From NCBI RefSeq assembly GCF_017356245.1, contig NZ_JAFMZZ010000004.1:218741-282740 (forward strand): a stretch of DNA of 64,000 nucleotides. The letters run 5' to 3'. Below the pieces are notes generated by a model. It had not been told where the DNA came from. It worked only from the letters and a program-made list of their open reading frames with translations, and ran no database searches. Positions 17,283-25,167 of this stretch are shown in pieces; the first letter of the stretch is position 1, and the number at the start of each line of letters is the position of its first letter. The DNA is from Bordetella petrii (GTDB lineage Bacteria > Pseudomonadota > Gammaproteobacteria > Burkholderiales > Burkholderiaceae_B). The position numbers were made by a program, and so were the translations under genes.

Positions 17283-17318
17283 AGGCCTTGCCATTGGAGG
17301 CTGTCCAATAGAAGGCCT
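17283..17318. promoter_or_regulatory. Nested inverted repeat with LysR box T-N11-A upstream of the CoA-ester run
   Basis: A perfect dyad ATTGGA-N5-TCCAAT (17293-17309) has the exact T-N11-A core of LysR boxes. It is nested inside a wider repeat AGGCCTT (17283-17289) / AAGGCCT (17312-17318). It lies 80-100 bases upstream of the citryl-CoA lyase-like start and downstream of the LysR gene at 17363, a suitable distance for activation of the catabolic run. A further palindrome CGTCTC-TTG-GAGACG (17262-17276) falls in the leader. Confidence 0.45.
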
Positions 17319-17362
17319 TCATTTTCTGTATGCATGAAACGAATAATGGAAGGAATCCCGCG

Positions 17363-18274
17363 CTACCGGGCCGCCCCTCGCGCGGCGCGCGCGCCCGCCT
17401 GCAGTTCCCACAGCGCGTCCAGCACATGCTGCGTGGCGCGCTCGGCCTGCCCGGCCCGATGGGCGATGCCCAGCTCGCGCCACATGGCCGGGCGCAGCGC
17501 GCGCATCGCAATGCGCGCATCCGCCTGCGGCGCGCCGGCTTCGTGCGGCAAGAGCGCGGCGCCGTAGCCCGCGGCGACCAGGCTCTTGATGGCATCGTTG
17601 AAGTTCAGTTCAATGCGCGGCGCCGGCCGGAAGCCGCCCAGCGCAAACCATTCGGACGTCAGGCGCGACAGCCGCGTGCTAGCGTCGTTGAGTATCAGCG
17701 GCCTGCCCGCCAGCCACGCGGGGGTGATGCGGGCCGGGGCTTGCCAGTGGGCCGGCAGAAAGGCCATGACCGGATCGCGGCGCCACGGGCGAATGGCCAG
17801 CCCTGCCGCCGGCGCCTGCGGCAGGGCCACCAGCCCGATGTCCAGCTTGCCCTGCGCAAGGCGCGTCAGGGTTTCCTGCGAGGTCAGCACCGCGATCTGC
17901 ACATCGATGTCCGGATGCTGCTCGCGCAGCCGCGTGACGGCCTGCGGCAATAGATGCGCGATTGCGCCGGTGGACGCCCCCAGGCGCACGCGCCCGGCCA
18001 GCCCCTGCACCTGCCGGCTGACGTCGTCCAGCGTCGACTCGACCTCGGCCAGCAGCCGGCGCGCCCGCTCTACCAGCATTTCGCCCACGGCCGAAGGCCG
18101 CACATCGCCCCGCCTGCGCGACAGCAGCGGGGCTCCGATGCGGCTTTCCAGTTCGGCGATGTGCAGGCTGACGGTGGGCGGCGCAAGATGCAGCAGCTGC
18201 GCCGCGGCCGCGAACGACCCGTGGTCGGCAACGGCCACCAAGGTGCGCAGCCGGTCGAGGCTGATTTCGCGCAT
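17363..18274 (-). CDS. LysR-family transcriptional regulator
   Basis: A 303-residue LysR protein. The helix-turn-helix is in residues about 4-62 ([35 protein letters not shown]) and the effector domain follows. It is divergent from argC, with a perfect LysR-type dyad ATTCAG-N5-CTGAAT (18287-18303) just upstream of its own start. It is also the nearest upstream regulator of the minus-strand CoA-ester run, whose leader has a second LysR-type dyad of the same spacing (17293-17309). It could serve either or both. Confidence 0.88.
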   Translation of the reverse strand: MREISLDRLRTLVAVADHGSFAAAAQLLHLAPPTVSLHIAELESRIGAPLLSRRRGDVRPSAVGEMLVERARRLLAEVESTLDDVSRQVQGLAGRVRLGASTGAIAHLLPQAVTRLREQHPDIDVQIAVLTSQETLTRLAQGKLDIGLVALPQAPAAGLAIRPWRRDPVMAFLPAHWQAPARITPAWLAGRPLILNDASTRLSRLTSEWFALGGFRPAPRIELNFNDAIKSLVAAGYGAALLPHEAGAPQADARIAMRALRPAMWRELGIAHRAGQAERATQHVLDALWELQAGARAARGAAR

Positions 18275-18286
18275 CAGAATTCCCTG

Positions 18287-18303
18287 ATTCAGTAAAACTG
18301 AAT
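18287..18303. promoter_or_regulatory. LysR-type operator ATTCAG-N5-CTGAAT
   Basis: A perfect 17-base dyad with the canonical T-N11-A core, 13 bases upstream of the LysR start at 18274 and about 94 bases upstream of argC. Position and symmetry fit autorepression of the LysR gene and regulation of argC. Confidence 0.5.
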
Positions 18304-18396
18304 TACATGATCATTAAATTCAACTTTTCCTATTCTAATGCAGCGGGGAAGATAGGGCTGTTCCATTCCACGACCGCTTTCCAGGCAGGCCACACC

Positions 18397-19323
18397 ATGA
18401 CTTCCCCGACTGTTTTCATCGACGGCGACCAGGGCACCACCGGGCTGCAGATCCACGACCGCTTGCGCGGCCGCGCCGACATGCGGCTGCTGACCCTGCC
18501 GGCCGCCGAGCGCAAAGACGCGCGGCGCCGCGCCGAAGCCATCAACGCCAGCGACATCGCCATCCTGTGCCTGCCGGATGCAGCCGCGCGCGAGTCGGTC
18601 GGCTTCATCCAGAACCCCGCCGTGCGCGTCATCGACGCCAGTTCCGCGCATCGCACCCAGCCCGGCTGGGTGTACGGCTTTCCCGAAATGGCCGCGGGCC
18701 AGGCGCAACGCATCGCCCAGGCGCGGCGCGTCACCAACCCGGGCTGCTATCCCACCGGAGCCATCGCGCTGCTGCGGCCGCTGCTGGAAGCCGGCCTGCT
18801 GCCGCGCGACTACCCGATAGCCATCCACGCCATTTCCGGCTATTCGGGCGGCGGCCGCGCCGCGATCGACGCGCACGAATCAGGCGCCGCGTCGGGCGTG
18901 GCGCCGTCGCAGGTGTACGGCCTGGGCCTGGAACACAAGCACACGCCCGAAATCGAGCTGCACGCGGGGCTGGCCAACCGCCCCTTCTTCGTGCCGGCCT
19001 ATGGCGCGTACCGGCAGGGCATCGTGCTGACCGTGCCCATCGAACTGCGCCTGCTGCCGGCCGGCGTCGACGGGCAGCGGCTGCATGCCTGCCTGGCGGA
19101 CCACTACGCGCACGCGCGCCACGTCGATGTCATGCCGCTGGCGCAGGCGCAGGCCGCCACGCACCTGGACCCGCAGGCGCTGAACGGCACCAACGACCTG
19201 CGGCTGGGCGTGTTCGCCAACGCCAGCCGCGGCCAGGTGCTGCTGTCGGCCGTTTTCGACAACCTGGGCAAGGGCGCGTCGGGCGCGGCCGTGCAGAACC
19301 TGGATTTGATGCTGGCGAAGTAA
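18397..19323 (+). CDS. argC: N-acetyl-gamma-glutamyl-phosphate reductase, type 2 (AGPR)
   Basis: A 308-residue NADPH-dependent AGPR that reduces N-acetylglutamyl 5-phosphate to the semialdehyde in arginine synthesis. The active-site cysteine is in [10 protein letters not shown] (Cys117). [17 protein letters not shown] at the N-terminus is the dinucleotide site, and [19 protein letters not shown] near residue 80 is conserved. Length fits the short type 2 enzymes. The ATG at 18397 is chosen because it starts the domain; the frame stays open upstream to 18307. No other arginine gene is adjacent. It faces a LysR gene across a LysR box, which is unusual for argC and suggests a second copy with special regulation or a role in a catabolic aldehyde/acyl-phosphate step. 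Confidence 0.87.
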   Translation: MTSPTVFIDGDQGTTGLQIHDRLRGRADMRLLTLPAAERKDARRRAEAINASDIAILCLPDAAARESVGFIQNPAVRVIDASSAHRTQPGWVYGFPEMAAGQAQRIAQARRVTNPGCYPTGAIALLRPLLEAGLLPRDYPIAIHAISGYSGGGRAAIDAHESGAASGVAPSQVYGLGLEHKHTPEIELHAGLANRPFFVPAYGAYRQGIVLTVPIELRLLPAGVDGQRLHACLADHYAHARHVDVMPLAQAQAATHLDPQALNGTNDLRLGVFANASRGQVLLSAVFDNLGKGASGAAVQNLDLMLAK

Positions 19324-19351
19324 GCGCGGGCCGCGTCGACCCGCGCTTCAG

Positions 19352-20446
19352 CTAAGAAACGGCAGGCGCCGGAATGAACTTCCGGTCGGCCAGCACCTGC
19401 AGCCAGTGCCGCACGCATTCTTCGGTGTCGTACACCTGCGTGAATCCGGCCTGCTTGATCTTCACCGTGCTGACGAACGCGGGCGCGGGGGCTGCCCGCA
19501 GGCCATAGCCGAACCGTGCGTCGGCCGAATAGTGCGACTGCCCCAGCAGTTGCGCCATGCTCATCGGCCGCAGCCCGTGCTTCTTGACGATTTCCGCCCA
19601 CAGGCCGGCGCGGCTGGGCAGGTATTCGGCCAGGCACAGGGGCTGGTCGGGGCCCGGCCTTACGCGCAGGAACGCCGCCAGCCCGGGCCACAGGTCGCGC
19701 CAGCTGAAGACCTCGCCGTTGGTCAGGTTGTAGTGCTCGCCCCAGGCCCGCGGATTGCCGGCCGCCCAGACCGCCGCGTCGCCGATCAGGCGCGCATCCA
19801 CCGCCTCGCGCGGATATGAAATATGGCCGGGATAGCTGAATGCCCGGCCTTCTTCCCGGCACAGCGCGGCATAGATGCCGATGACCGGTATGGTGTTCAT
19901 GGCCACGCCCACGTTGGGCCCCAGCACGATGGCAGGCCGGAATATCGTCCAGCCGAAACCGCACTGCCCGGCCTTTTCGCGGATGTAGTCTTCCTGGAAC
20001 CAGTACGAGTTGGGATGGTCGTCGCGCGGCTCGCGCTCGCGCGCGGGGATGCGGATGGGATGCAGGTGGACGCCGTACGCCTTGGTGCCCTGCAACAGGG
20101 TCACATGTCCCAGGCGGGCTGCCTGGGCCAGCGGCTCGATCACATTCCGGATCATGGCGAGGTTGGTGGACATCTGCTCCGGATCGCGCCAGCCCGAGAT
20201 CAGGGTGGGAGTCTCGTAGACCGCGGCATAGACCACATGGCTGACCTGCGCCAGGCTCCCGAAAGCCGCCCGGCACGCCGCGGCGTCCTGCAGGTCTACC
20301 GGCAAGTGCGTGAACGCCCGGTCGCTGCAAACCTCGGGACGCCGCCGGGAAACGGCGATGACGTCCCAGCCCGCATTCAGGAACGAATCGACGGCCGCGG
20401 TGCCCACCAGCCCGCTGGCGCCTGTAATCAGTACGGTGCGTGGCAT
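19352..20446 (-). CDS. Extended-SDR NAD(P)-dependent epimerase/reductase, PRISE-like
   Basis: A 364-residue Rossmann-fold SDR with nucleotide motif TGASGLVGTAAVDSF near residue 9. It lacks the classical YxxxK in its usual place and instead has SYWFQEDYIREK near 150, followed by WTIFRPAIVLGPNVG. This resembles the progesterone 5-beta-reductase/iridoid synthase-like (PRISE) enone reductases, which have a similar tyrosine region and a shifted lysine. Such enzymes reduce activated double bonds of enals and enones. Last gene of the minus-strand AtuA/SMP-30/Bug run, seven bases after the Bug gene, and convergent with argC. The substrate is unknown; the PRISE relation is from motif memory. Confidence 0.72.
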   Translation of the reverse strand: MPRTVLITGASGLVGTAAVDSFLNAGWDVIAVSRRRPEVCSDRAFTHLPVDLQDAAACRAAFGSLAQVSHVVYAAVYETPTLISGWRDPEQMSTNLAMIRNVIEPLAQAARLGHVTLLQGTKAYGVHLHPIRIPAREREPRDDHPNSYWFQEDYIREKAGQCGFGWTIFRPAIVLGPNVGVAMNTIPVIGIYAALCREEGRAFSYPGHISYPREAVDARLIGDAAVWAAGNPRAWGEHYNLTNGEVFSWRDLWPGLAAFLRVRPGPDQPLCLAEYLPSRAGLWAEIVKKHGLRPMSMAQLLGQSHYSADARFGYGLRAAPAPAFVSTVKIKQAGFTQVYDTEECVRHWLQVLADRKFIPAPAVS

Positions 20447-20453
20447 GGTCCGG

Positions 20454-21425
20454 TCAATCCATCACCAGATTGATCTGCTTGAACAGTTCTTTGAAGCGGG
20501 CGAACTCGTCGGTCATGCGCTTGCCGAACTCGGCGCGCGAGTCCGAAGCCGCCACGATGCCCAGGCTGGCGAACTTGGCCTGCACGTCAGGGCTGGCCAC
20601 CGCCTTGGCGATTTCATCGTGCAGGCGGTCCAGTATCTGCGTGGGCGTGCCGGCCGGCGCCACAATGCCGTACCAGGCCACGCTTTCGGCGCCCGGCAGG
20701 CCGGCTTCGCCCACGGTGGGCACATCGGGCAGCAGCGGCGAACGCTTGGTATCGGCCACCGCAATCGCCCGCAGCTGCCTCGACTTCACAAACGACAAGA
20801 TCGGCGGCACGCCGCTGATCACGATCTGGGTGCGGCCGCCCAGCGTATCGGTAATGGCCTCGCTGTTGCCCTTGTAGGGCACGTGCAGAATCTTGGTTTT
20901 CGACAGGTGCTGGAACAGCTCGCCCGCGATGTGGCCGCTGGTGCCCACGCCAGCCGACGCAAAGCTCACCTTGTCCGGGTTGGCCTTGATATAGGCGATC
21001 AGCTCTTGCAGGGTCTTCACCGGCAGCGACGGGTTCACCAGAATCACGTTCGGGCCCGTGGCGATCAGGGCCACCGGGGCCAGGTCTTTCATCGAGTCGT
21101 ACGGCATCCTGGCCCGGGCATTGGGGTTCACGGTAATGGGCCCGGCAGAGGCAAAGCCGATGGTGTAGCCGTCTTTGTCGGCCTTGGCGATGATGTCGGT
21201 GCCCAGGTCGCCGCCGGCGCCGGGCTTGTTCTCGACGATCACGGTCTGGCCCAGCTGCTCGGACAGCGGCTTGGCCACCAGGCGGGCGATGATGTCGATG
21301 GAACTGCCCGGGCCGTATGTGGCGATCAGGCGTATGGGGCGCGCCGGCCAGGTAGCGGCCGCCTGGGCGGCGGTGGCGGCGGCCAGGCCCAGGGCCAGGC
21401 CGGCGATCAATCGATGCAGTGTCAT
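20454..21425 (-). CDS. Bug-family substrate-binding protein
   Basis: A 323-residue Bug/TctC periplasmic receptor. The ATG at 21425 has an AGGAG site and begins the signal peptide MTLHRLIAGLALGLAAATAAQAA. The mature protein opens RPIRLIATYGPGSSIDIIAR, then VIVENKPGAGGDLGTDIIAKA. It sits between the SMP-30-like lactonase and the SDR gene in a minus-strand run. The ligand is probably a carboxylic acid metabolised by these enzymes. No cognate permease is visible. Confidence 0.9.
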   Translation of the reverse strand: MTLHRLIAGLALGLAAATAAQAAATWPARPIRLIATYGPGSSIDIIARLVAKPLSEQLGQTVIVENKPGAGGDLGTDIIAKADKDGYTIGFASAGPITVNPNARARMPYDSMKDLAPVALIATGPNVILVNPSLPVKTLQELIAYIKANPDKVSFASAGVGTSGHIAGELFQHLSKTKILHVPYKGNSEAITDTLGGRTQIVISGVPPILSFVKSRQLRAIAVADTKRSPLLPDVPTVGEAGLPGAESVAWYGIVAPAGTPTQILDRLHDEIAKAVASPDVQAKFASLGIVAASDSRAEFGKRMTDEFARFKELFKQINLVMD

Positions 21426-21453
21426 GGCGTAGTCTCCTGATAGTGCGTTCTGA

Positions 21454-22371
21454 TCAATTGGTGTGGGAATACATCGGCTTGCCCGGGTGCGGCAGGCGGG
21501 CGCGCAGAATGACGCCCTGTTCGGCTTCGGTGATGTACAGGCTGCGCCGGTCGTCGCCGCCGAACGCGACGTTGGTGGTGCGCAGGCCCGCGCACGAACG
21601 GATGCGGTACAGCGGCTCGCCCAGCGGGCTGAACAGCCACACCGTGCCGGCCTGGGCGTGCACAATGGCCAGGTTGCCGGCCTCGTCCAGCGCCAGGCCG
21701 TCGGGGCCGGCGGTGCTGCCCGACAACTGGATGAAACGGCTGGCTTTTTTCATGGCGCCGCCGGGTTCCAGCCGCAGGGCGTAGATGGCGTTGTCGTGCG
21801 TAATGGCCACATACAGCACGTTTTCCGCCTTGTTCAGCACCAGCCCGTTGGGCCCGGCCAGGCCGTCCATCAGCAGGTCCACCGTCTTGCCGTCGGCCCG
21901 CAGGCGGAACACGCGGCCGGTGGGGTTTTCCAAAGCGCTCTCGCCCTGGTCGGTGAAGTACAGGTCGCCATTGGACGCAAAGAACAGGTCATTCAGGCCG
22001 CGCAGCGCTTCGCGCTGCACATGCTGCATGTAGGGGCGTATGGTGCCGGCCACGGGGTCGACCAGCATCAGGCCGTGCAGGTGGTCGGCCACGAAAATGC
22101 GCCCGTCCAGGTGGATCTTCAGGCCGTTGGGCTCGCCTTCGTAGCTGACGACCACTTCAAAGTTGCCCGCGGGGTCCACCCGCAGGATGCGCCCATGCGC
22201 CAGGTCCACGCACCACAGGTTGCCGGCGCGGTCGAAGGCGGGCCCTTCCAGGAACGAATGCATCTGCACGTGGCGCGCGGCCAGCCAGGTAGATGGCCGG
22301 TCGGTCAGGTGCAGCGATTCGGGCAGCCGGGCAAAGACTTCAGTCTGCAAAGGTTCGGCGGGGGGATACAT
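21454..22371 (-). CDS. SMP-30/gluconolactonase-family six-bladed beta-propeller hydrolase
   Basis: A 305-residue SMP-30/gluconolaconase/LRE-like protein. Family segments are FLEGPAFDRAGNLWCVDLAHGRILRV near residue 40 with the metal-binding glutamate, LNDLFFASNGDLYFTDQGES near 130, AGPNGLVLNKAENVLYVAIT near 170 with the metal-site Asn, and GPDGLALDEAGNLAIVHAQAG near 225 with the metal-site Asp. Relatives hydrolyse sugar lactones or other lactones with a divalent metal. It lies 9 bases after the small AtuA-associated gene and 28 bases before the Bug gene, so it probably opens a lactone intermediate of the same pathway. Confidence 0.85.
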   Translation of the reverse strand: MYPPAEPLQTEVFARLPESLHLTDRPSTWLAARHVQMHSFLEGPAFDRAGNLWCVDLAHGRILRVDPAGNFEVVVSYEGEPNGLKIHLDGRIFVADHLHGLMLVDPVAGTIRPYMQHVQREALRGLNDLFFASNGDLYFTDQGESALENPTGRVFRLRADGKTVDLLMDGLAGPNGLVLNKAENVLYVAITHDNAIYALRLEPGGAMKKASRFIQLSGSTAGPDGLALDEAGNLAIVHAQAGTVWLFSPLGEPLYRIRSCAGLRTTNVAFGGDDRRSLYITEAEQGVILRARLPHPGKPMYSHTN

Positions 22372-22380
22372 ATCGGCCTC

Positions 22381-22707
22381 TCAAGATTGCGCCGGGCTGC
22401 GCGGCAGCTCTATGCCCAGCATCAGCGCGCTCAGCGACTTGCCGTGCGGGTCCAGGCGCAGCGAACGCGTCACGCCGCCGGCCAGCACATCGGGAATGAC
22501 GAAATTCAGGGCCTTCAGGCTGGCGACCTCGTAGCGCCTGACCGGCCCGGCGCCCAGGTGCGCAAAAGCCCCCGCCACGCGCTCGGCGGTCAGCATCTGG
22601 CGCAACAGCTGCCAACCGGCCTCGTCATAGGCAATGACGGCAATGCTGGACGTATTGCCCTTGTCGCCGGCGCGCGCATGCGCCAAGTCATGGACCAGGA
22701 TGCCCAT
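22381..22707 (-). CDS. AtuA-associated small protein (C-terminal DUF of split AtuA pair)
   Basis: A 108-residue protein opening with MGILVHDLAHARAGDKGNTSSIAVIAYD, the pattern of the small domain that follows DUF1446 in AtuA-like proteins. Here it is a separate cistron starting two bases after the stop of the DUF1446 gene. It probably forms a complex with that protein. AtuA was named for acyclic terpene utilisation but its biochemical role remains unclear. No signal peptide or membrane segment is seen. Confidence 0.8.
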   Translation of the reverse strand: MGILVHDLAHARAGDKGNTSSIAVIAYDEAGWQLLRQMLTAERVAGAFAHLGAGPVRRYEVASLKALNFVIPDVLAGGVTRSLRLDPHGKSLSALMLGIELPRSPAQS

Positions 22708-22709
22708 CG

Positions 22710-24068
22710 CTATGCTCCTGTGGTGATCACTTGCGGGTTGACCCAGTCGCGGGGAATCAGCACCGCATCCACCGCGATGATTTCCTTGGCCCCCAGGTTG
22801 ACCGGGCCGCCCGCGCCATAAGGCCCCTGCATGTTCAGCTGCCGCACGTGGTCGCCCAGCAGATGGGCGCTTTTCTTGTCGGGGCAGCGCGCCGCCACGC
22901 GCAGGCGCACCTCGTAAGGCTGGCCGGCCAGCGACGCCGGGTGGCTGCCGTGCAGGCTGCTGATGCCGATCAGGTCCACCTGGATTTCACTGGCCTTGCC
23001 GCCATCCAGCCGGAAGCGCTCTTTCACGGTCTCGGCGGCCAGCTGCGCGCGCGCAATCGCGTTGACGCCGGCGTAGGCGACCTCGCCCGTGCCGATCCAG
23101 CCGTCGAAGTAGCCGACCACCACCTTGTAGCTGTCGGTGCGCGGGCGGGCGCCCATGCCCCGCACGGCCACGCGGTCGGGCGTCAGTTCCTGGAAATGCA
23201 GGCCGTCCAGGCTGAGCACGCAGTCGGGGGTGATGTAGGCGCCGGGATCATGGATTTCGTACAAGGCCTGCTCGGTGCAGGTCATGCGGTCCAGCCGGCC
23301 GCCGGAGCCGTCCGGCTTGCCGATGAACAGCTCGCCGTCGCTGTACAGGTCGGCGTAGGGGTACGGCAGCTCGGCCAGCCGCGGCACGTCTTTCTTGCCC
23401 GGGTCGGCAAAATACCCGCCGGTGATCTGCGCCGAGCATTCCAGCAAGTGCCCCATGATCGTGCCGGCCGCCAGGCGCGGCCAGTCGTCGTACGCCCATT
23501 GGTGGTGGTGCAGGGCCACGCCCAGGAACAACGACGGATCGGCCACGCGGCCCGTCATCACCACCTGCGCGCCGGTGGCCAGCGCGTCCCGCACGATGTC
23601 GGCGCCCAGGTAGGCATTGGCCGACGCCAGCCGCGGCAGAATGTCTTCCAGCGGCAGGCGGCGATCCAGCAGCGGCAACTCGGGGTGCGCCCGCACGCGC
23701 TCGACTACGTCGTCACCCACGACCGCCGCGCATTGCAAATCGCGCCATCCCAGTTCCCTGCCGATCTCCAGGGCCGTCTGGGCCGCGCCCACCGGATTCG
23801 CCGCCCCCATGTTCGACACCAGCCGCACCCCTTTCTGCCGGCACAGCGGCAGGAAGGCGCGCATGCGCTCTTCCAGCATCGGGTTGTAGCCCTGCGCCCC
23901 ATCGTGCCGGCGCGACAGCGTTTCCCGCGCGATGGTGCGCTCGGCCAGGCATTCGCACACCAGGTAGTCCAGGTCGCACTGCTCCAGCAATTGCAGCGCC
24001 GGGCCGATGCGATCATCGGCCATGCCCGCCCCCACCCCGATGCGCAGTCGCGTGCGCGGCTTGTCCAT
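22710..24068 (-). CDS. AtuA-like DUF1446 protein (acyclic terpene utilisation family)
   Basis: A 452-residue DUF1446 protein. Diagnostic segments are LRIGVGAGMADDRIGPALQLLE near residue 8, DYLVCECLAERTIA near 34, RLVSNMGAANPVGAA near 85 and QVVMTGRVADPSLFLGVALHHHQW near 185. Start chosen at 24068, preceded by GGAGACAGGC; an ATG at 24080 is in frame. It is the first gene of the run 24068-19352 and divergent from the LysR gene at 24221, with a LysR box at 24186-24204. The family occurs in terpene and other acyl-CoA catabolic clusters; the reaction is not established. Confidence 0.82.
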   Translation of the reverse strand: MDKPRTRLRIGVGAGMADDRIGPALQLLEQCDLDYLVCECLAERTIARETLSRRHDGAQGYNPMLEERMRAFLPLCRQKGVRLVSNMGAANPVGAAQTALEIGRELGWRDLQCAAVVGDDVVERVRAHPELPLLDRRLPLEDILPRLASANAYLGADIVRDALATGAQVVMTGRVADPSLFLGVALHHHQWAYDDWPRLAAGTIMGHLLECSAQITGGYFADPGKKDVPRLAELPYPYADLYSDGELFIGKPDGSGGRLDRMTCTEQALYEIHDPGAYITPDCVLSLDGLHFQELTPDRVAVRGMGARPRTDSYKVVVGYFDGWIGTGEVAYAGVNAIARAQLAAETVKERFRLDGGKASEIQVDLIGISSLHGSHPASLAGQPYEVRLRVAARCPDKKSAHLLGDHVRQLNMQGPYGAGGPVNLGAKEIIAVDAVLIPRDWVNPQVITTGA

Positions 24069-24185
24069 GCCTGTCTCCATCCGTGTCCACCCGCCCGGGG
24101 CCCCGCGGATCGCGTGCCGGCCGCCGCCTGGCGGCGAGGTTGATGCAGGCAGTATGAGCAGGATTGCTTGATGCGTAAAATGCTA

Positions 24186-24204
24186 TATTCATATCTCGGT
24201 AATA
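24186..24204. promoter_or_regulatory. LysR box TATT-N11-AATA between AtuA-like and LysR genes
   Basis: TATT (24186-24189) and AATA (24201-24204) flank exactly 11 bases, the classical LysR-box geometry. The site ends 16 bases upstream of the LysR start at 24221 and is 118 bases upstream of the divergent AtuA-like start, so it fits autoregulation and activation of the catabolic run. Confidence 0.5.
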
Positions 24205-24220
24205 ACTTAATTGCATTGCC

Positions 24221-25144
24221 ATGGCCGGCACGCGGCTTACCCTCACCATTTCTGAACTGGAAGCCGTGCTGCTGGTAGCGGAAACCCGCAACTTCCGCGT
24301 GGCGGCCGAACACGCGCACGTGTCCCAGCCCGCTCTCAGCCGGCGGGTGCAGGCGGCCGAGCAGAAGCTCAATGCCAAACTCTTCGACCGCGACAAGCAC
24401 GGCGTGGCCCTGACTGACGCCGGCGCGGAACTGGTGCCCATTGCCCAGCGCATGCTGTCCGAGTTCCGCGATTCGCTCAGCGACCTGTCCGAATTCATCG
24501 CTGGCCGGCGCGGCAGCGTCAACATCTGGGCGCTGCCCTCGGTGGCCGCTGCGCTTCTGCCATCCACCGCCCAGGCCCTGCAGCAAACGCATCCGCAAGT
24601 GCGCCTGGTGATCCAGGCGGCCTCGGCACGCCAGGTAACCCAGGCCGTGGCCGAAGGCAAGGCAGACCTGGGCATTTCCATCGAGATAGCGGGCCAGCCG
24701 GCGGACGTGGAATTCACCCCGCTGCTGAAAGAGAACTTCGTGCTGATCTGCCCAGTGAACGACCCCTTGGCGCGCCGCAAGCGCGTGGACTGGAGCGTGT
24801 TCGCCAACCGGCCGTTCGTGGCCAGCGGGCCGGCCAGCAGCATCCGTCTGGTCACCGACCGGATACTGGCGGCGTCGGGCCGCGCGCCCGACGCGAATTA
24901 CGTGGCCGACAATATTTCGGTGGTGGGGGCCATGGTGGCCGCGGGCGTGGGCGTGGCGGCGGTGCCGCAGCTGGCGCTGCGCCTGATGGACACCACGCGC
25001 CTGCGCAGCGTGGCCCTGCATGCCCCGGCAGCCACGCGCGAGATCGGCATTCTGGTAAAAAAGCGGCGGTCGCCGTCGGCGGCGGTGCTGGGCTTCATCG
25101 CGGCGCTGCAGCGCGTCAGCGGCGCCATCGTCAACGAAAAATAA
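24221..25144 (+). CDS. LysR-family transcriptional regulator of the AtuA/SMP-30 cluster
   Basis: A 307-residue LysR protein. The helix-turn-helix is in residues about 9-68 (LEAVLLVAETRNFRVAAEHAHVSQPALSRRVQAAE), with a standard effector domain from about 95. It is divergent from the AtuA-like gene across a 152-base interval holding a TATT-N11-AATA LysR box. The arrangement indicates local control of the AtuA/SMP-30/Bug/SDR run in response to a pathway intermediate. Confidence 0.9.
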   Translation: MAGTRLTLTISELEAVLLVAETRNFRVAAEHAHVSQPALSRRVQAAEQKLNAKLFDRDKHGVALTDAGAELVPIAQRMLSEFRDSLSDLSEFIAGRRGSVNIWALPSVAAALLPSTAQALQQTHPQVRLVIQAASARQVTQAVAEGKADLGISIEIAGQPADVEFTPLLKENFVLICPVNDPLARRKRVDWSVFANRPFVASGPASSIRLVTDRILAASGRAPDANYVADNISVVGAMVAAGVGVAAVPQLALRLMDTTRLRSVALHAPAATREIGILVKKRRSPSAAVLGFIAALQRVSGAIVNEK

Positions 25145-25167
25145 TCCACACGGCGGGGTAGCATCCC

